Assembly (NCBI RefSeq): GCF_023241715.1
Contig: NZ_JALQCW010000079.1
Span: 1-57,629 of the forward strand
Direction of reading: 5' to 3'
From: Pseudomonas morbosilactucae
Lineage (GTDB): Bacteria > Pseudomonadota > Gammaproteobacteria > Pseudomonadales > Pseudomonadaceae
Length of the DNA: 57,629 bases
Shown here in pieces: positions 54,720 to 57,629 of the stretch (its first letter is position 1; every line of letters begins with the position of its first letter). The notes beneath the pieces were generated by a model. It made no database searches, had not been told where the DNA came from, and saw nothing but the letters and a program-made list of their open reading frames with translations. A program made the position numbers and the translations under genes.

Positions 54720-54736
54720 GCGGCCCAATGGGCCGC
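54720..54736. terminator. Hairpin between convergent ALDH and AraC genes
   Basis: GCGGCCC and GGGCCGC, 7-bp stem, AAT loop. No T-run; modest support. Confidence 0.5.
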
Positions 54737-55666
54737 TCACACACTGATCCGCAGGCGCGCCATGTCCCGCAACGGCGGCGCGCCGAACAGCCGGCTGTAT
54801 TCACGGCTGAACTGCGACGGGCTTTCATAGCCCACCCGGTAACCTGCCGCCGAGGCCTCCAGCCCTTCGGCCAGCATCAGGCGCCGGGCTTCCTGCAGGC
54901 GCAGCTGTTTCTGGTACTGCAGGGGGCTCATGGCGGTCATCGCCTTGAAGCGGTGATGCAGGGTCGAGACACTGAGGTTCACTTCCCGGGCCAGGTCGTC
55001 GATGCGCAACGGTTGTTCAAAATGGCCGTTGAGCCATTTGATCGCCTGGCTGACCCGGTGGCTCTGGCTATTGGCGATGGCAATTTCATACAACCGATGG
55101 CCCTGGCGGCTGCGCAACAGCCGATACAGAATCTCGCGTCGCACCAGCGGAGCGAGCATGGCGATGTCCTTGGGCGTGTCCAGCAAGCGCGCCAGGCGCA
55201 GCACCGCGTCGAGCATCGGCGGGTCCAGCCGCTCCACATACAGGCCGCGTCCGGTGGGCCGACTCGGTACGCCGAGGGGGCCGGCGTCAGCGATCAGTGC
55301 GGTGATTTCCGCGGGATCGATGTCCAGGCGCAGGGCCAGGATGGGCTCCTCCGGAGAGACAATCACCACCTTGCCACTGAGGGGCACCGAGACCGACACC
55401 ACGAGGTAATTCAGCGGGTCGTAATTGAAGGTCTCGTCGGCCAGGCGCACTTCCTTGCGGCCCTGGGCCATGATGCACAACGCTGGCTGGGCCAGTACCG
55501 GGGCGAACTGATGGGAGCTGCTGTGGCGCGAGACCATCAAGGTATCGATGGCGGTGGCGTAGCTACCGTCCTCGGAGGTATTGCGGCGAATGATCCCAGC
55601 CAGCTCCGCACGTTGTTTTTCCATCTCCTCGTCCAGGGGCGCTAACGGGGTTTCGAGTGACGGCAT
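54737..55666 (-). CDS. AraC-family transcriptional regulator
   Basis: A 309-residue regulator of the AraC type with an AraC N-terminal domain of the PF06719 kind (residues about 30-190: CIMAQGRKEV, LNYLVVSVSVP). The C-terminal helix-turn-helix pair is DLAREVNLSVSTLHHRFK and GYRVGYESPSQFSREYSRLFG. It is divergent from the monooxygenase-fold gene, about 330 bases away. Such regulators often answer to aldehydes or other stress; unknown here. Confidence 0.87.
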   Translation of the reverse strand: MPSLETPLAPLDEEMEKQRAELAGIIRRNTSEDGSYATAIDTLMVSRHSSSHQFAPVLAQPALCIMAQGRKEVRLADETFNYDPLNYLVVSVSVPLSGKVVIVSPEEPILALRLDIDPAEITALIADAGPLGVPSRPTGRGLYVERLDPPMLDAVLRLARLLDTPKDIAMLAPLVRREILYRLLRSRQGHRLYEIAIANSQSHRVSQAIKWLNGHFEQPLRIDDLAREVNLSVSTLHHRFKAMTAMSPLQYQKQLRLQEARRLMLAEGLEASAAGYRVGYESPSQFSREYSRLFGAPPLRDMARLRISV

Positions 55667-55998
55667 GGGGCACCCTCCGGGGGTTGTGGGATCGGCACAG
55701 CTTAAATTTGTGCAAGGGAGGAGGGTAGGCGATTCCTGCGTAAAACTTGCCTGATCCTGCCGCGCGTGCGGGCGATGAACAGCATGGAACCTTGCCAGGG
55801 CCTGTCACTTGCTTGAAACACTTGTGTGGAGCGTGTGACGCCATCCCTGCTTCCGAGCACCTAACCGCTTGCATCGTCGCAGGATTGGGCAAACCCCCGG
55901 CAGGAATCGACTAACGACGGCGACCTCCCGGCCCTTATCGTTGACCCTGTCGCAGCCCGTCCCATGGCTGCCTCGACATCACCCTGGGAGGGTCACAC
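55667..55998. other. Divergent intergenic region (332 bases)
   Basis: Between the AraC gene and the monooxygenase-fold gene. I see AACACTTGTGT/CGTGTGACG near 55820-55845, a partial inverted repeat, and a GGGAGG Shine-Dalgarno at 55986-55991. No gene is visible; small frames lack ribosome sites. Confidence 0.45.
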
Positions 55999-56364
55999 AT
56001 GTCCATGCCTATTCCGGTCAGTCATCTGGCCTTCGTTCGTGCCCGCGCCGGGCGTTCAGCGGAGTTGGGCGCACGCTTGAGCGGCCTGATCGAACCTTCG
56101 CGGCAAACCCCTGGCTGCCTGCACTTTGCCCTGCAGCATTCCCAGTGCGACGCAGAGTTGTGGCTGGTCTCGGGTTTCTGGAGCAGCCAGCAGGCGATGA
56201 CGGCTTACTTCAACTCGCCGGCCTTGGCGGTCTTTACCGAGCTGGTGCAGGAACTGGTGGTCAACAGCCTGGATTTTCACACCTTCAGCAACGTTTGCGC
56301 GGCCCAGGCCCAGGGCGAATACGCGCTGCTGGAGCGGGCGCCGGTGCAGCAACTGGCCGGTTGA
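55999..56364 (+). CDS. ABM-fold (quinol monooxygenase-like) protein
   Basis: A 121-residue protein of the antibiotic-biosynthesis-monooxygenase fold (dimeric alpha-beta barrel), usually a cofactor-free oxidase of quinols or a stress protein. Segments: SHLAFVRARAGRSAELGARL, PGCLHFALQHS and FWSSQQAMTAYFNSP. The start follows GGGAGG. It is divergent from the AraC regulator. A terminator is not obvious. Confidence 0.78.
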   Translation: MSMPIPVSHLAFVRARAGRSAELGARLSGLIEPSRQTPGCLHFALQHSQCDAELWLVSGFWSSQQAMTAYFNSPALAVFTELVQELVVNSLDFHTFSNVCAAQAQGEYALLERAPVQQLAG

Positions 56365-56407
56365 AGGTTTAGAATGGCCGACTTTTCCATAGGCCAGGAC
56401 CTGCAAC

Positions 56408-56647
56408 ATGGCACGTAAAGAGTTCGCGCAATACGAGGCGGTTTCCGCCGTGGTTCCAGGAGAGGGCGGGTACAGCGCCGCCATCGCGGTCAAAGCCCTG
56501 GGAGAATCGGGGGCTCCGCGTTTTCATAAAGTCCTGGATGATCAGAAATTCAAGACCGCCGATGACGCCGATCAAGCGGCTGCCCTGAAGCTGGCGCAAT
56601 TGATCGACGTAAACGAAGACGGCGAATTGAGCTGGGAAACTATCTGA
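56408..56647 (+). CDS. Small conserved hypothetical protein
   Basis: A 79-residue acidic protein: MARKEFAQYEAVSAVVPG..., ending DVNEDGELSWETI. The last segment resembles an EF-hand-like DxNxDG loop, but one loop is weak evidence. RBS AGGACC precedes the ATG. It overlaps the flavin reductase tail-to-tail by 8 bases. Function unknown. Confidence 0.7.
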   Translation: MARKEFAQYEAVSAVVPGEGGYSAAIAVKALGESGAPRFHKVLDDQKFKTADDADQAAALKLAQLIDVNEDGELSWETI

Positions 56648-57269
56648 CCGCGCCCGGGCGGTGCATCTTGAACAGCGCTTCCGGCCCTAGCTGGAAGTAA
56701 TCCGCTGGCCCACCGCCGCGCAGAATCGGTTCTGCCGCGGCGGTGTCGTAAATCCCATCCTTGAGCAGCCACTTGGCGATGTGCACGGCGACCACTTCGC
56801 CGAGGATCAGCCAACTCGGCACCAGGGCCTTGTCTGCGGTTTGCAGTTGAATGATCTGGGTGACCTTGCATTCGAAAGACACCGGGCTCTCGCCAACCCG
56901 TGGCACGGCAATCACCCGCGAGGCCACCGGCGTCAAGCCGGCCAGTTCGAACTCGTCGACTTCGGCGGGCACTGCCGCGCAACTCTGGTTCATCTGCTCG
57001 GCCAGGGGCCGGGTCGCCAGGTTCCAGACGAACTCCCCGGTCTGCTCGATATTGTTCAGGCTGTCTTTGCGCCCGACGCTGGAAAAACCAATGATCGGCG
57101 GAATGTAGTTGAAGGCGTTGAAGAAACTGTAGGGCGCCAGGTTCAGGCGGCCGGCGGCGTCCTGGGAGGAGATCCAGCCGATGGGGCGCGGGCCGACGAT
57201 GGCATTGAACGGGTCGTGGGGCAGGCCGTGGCCCTGGGATGGTTCGTAGAAATGAATATCGTCAGGCAT
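56640..57269 (-). CDS. Flavin reductase family protein
   Basis: A 209-residue flavin-reductase-like split-barrel protein (FMN-binding). GPRPIGWISSQD and NLAPYSFFNAF are family segments, with GFSS and WNLAT following. Such proteins supply reduced flavin or act as their own oxidoreductase. The start at 57269 (MPDDIHFYEP) fits the family; further upstream the frame is not similar. Confidence 0.85.
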   Translation of the reverse strand: MPDDIHFYEPSQGHGLPHDPFNAIVGPRPIGWISSQDAAGRLNLAPYSFFNAFNYIPPIIGFSSVGRKDSLNNIEQTGEFVWNLATRPLAEQMNQSCAAVPAEVDEFELAGLTPVASRVIAVPRVGESPVSFECKVTQIIQLQTADKALVPSWLILGEVVAVHIAKWLLKDGIYDTAAAEPILRGGGPADYFQLGPEALFKMHRPGAVR

Positions 57270-57344
57270 GGTCTGGGCTCTGGTGGGCGAAGGGGGAATA
57301 GTGCAGTGGCGCCCCGTTGAATTCCAGCACCGGAGCGCTTTTGT

Positions 57345-57384
57345 GGGTCGCCAAAAACGACTAAGCCCGGCCGAAGCCGGGCTG
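57345..57384 (-). terminator. Intrinsic terminator of the 57403-57582 gene
   Basis: AGCCCGGC and GCCGGGCT (57364-57371, 57376-57383) form an 8-bp stem; on the minus strand the downstream TTAGTCGTTTTT has a T-run. Confidence 0.75.
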
Positions 57385-57402
57385 TGATGCCGCGTACAAG
57401 GA

Positions 57403-57582
57403 TTAGCTGAGGTTGGCGGAACCTGTGCGATCGTAGCCATCTTCAGCACGGTCGGCGGAGCCGGTGCGGTCGAACCAGTCAGCAAGCGGTGGCGGGAACC
57501 GGTACGGCGAACGCAGCCGCGAGGTATTGGTCAGCCAGGTACCGAAGAGGGTCAGGGTCGGAGGAGTCAGTTTGGTTTTCAT
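57403..57582 (-). CDS. Small protein with DRTGSA repeat
   Basis: A 59-residue protein on the minus strand: MKTKLTPPTLTLFGTW..., TAA at 57403-57405. The C-terminal 24 residues hold two copies of DRTGSA (FDRTGSADRAEDG, YDRTGSANLS) with mostly synonymous differences between the DNA copies, a sign that the protein sequence is kept. Longer Pseudomonas relatives with more such repeats are known to me only as hypothetical proteins. A terminator follows. Confidence 0.65.
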   Translation of the reverse strand: MKTKLTPPTLTLFGTWLTNTSRLRSPYRFPPPLADWFDRTGSADRAEDGYDRTGSANLS

Positions 57583-57629
57583 GGTGGTCGACTCAGTTCG
57601 GTTAAGGGTGTGTGCGAGCTTGGGATCAT

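Overview
The window is a chromosomal segment of a Pseudomonas, most likely of the fluorescens group. It is GC-rich. It keeps blocks of gene order that I recall from Pseudomonas aeruginosa (grxD-bfr-bfd-peroxiredoxin-rnt-pyrC-motY-argG; nth with rsx; metG-apbC; fxsA-groESL; colRS with its flanking genes; mexVW; an imelysin iron cluster; bifA-sodB). It also carries Pseudomonas-type pobA/pobR and a Pseudomonas-style REP pair. The species call is inference; no rRNA or tRNA is present to test it. I saw no prophage, transposon, insertion sequence or CRISPR array.

Layout. 1-7063: a cut molybdopterin oxidoreductase, an iron and peroxide block (grxD, bfr, bfd under a Fur box, 1-Cys/2-Cys peroxiredoxin), rnt-pyrC, motY, and argG behind two ArgR-like half-sites. 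7064-16531: an orphan NarL-type response regulator, a 59-residue gene, nth and an rsx/rnf operon that has no rsxC, metG and apbC. A REP pair sits between the convergent apbC and SDR genes. 16626-25912: SDR, HugZ-like protein, fxsA, groESL, then the ColRS envelope-stress system flanked on one side by a PAP2 lipid phosphatase and on the other by a methyltransferase, an InaA-type kinase-like gene and a small membrane protein. 25971-35484: mexVW efflux genes and a periplasmic iron-handling cluster (DUF1513, imelysin lipoprotein, di-haem oxidase lipoprotein, and an icmP gene broken by a one-base frameshift). 35565-43736: bifA, sodB, a LysE-type exporter with an ACT protein and a divergent ArgP-like regulator, an epimerase, a coiled-coil membrane protein and a secreted double-Cache protein. 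43747-57629: accessory metabolism and regulators: pobA with an MFS transporter and pobR, a LysR/MBL/NAD(P)-binding module, a LysR/ThDP decarboxylase/aldehyde dehydrogenase module, an AraC regulator, a monooxygenase-fold protein, a flavin reductase and two further unlisted-size small genes.

Themes. Iron and oxidative stress recur: iron storage and release (bfr/bfd), Fe-SOD, peroxiredoxin, monothiol glutaredoxin, Fe-S carrier apbC, an imelysin/di-haem cluster and ColS with its metal-sensing ExxE motif. The most unusual points are the rsx operon lacking rsxC together with an anchorless RsxB carrying three tail repeats, the frameshifted icmP, tandem ArgR-like sites before argG, the altered metal motifs in one imelysin and in the MBL-fold protein, and three short genes that gene callers easily miss.
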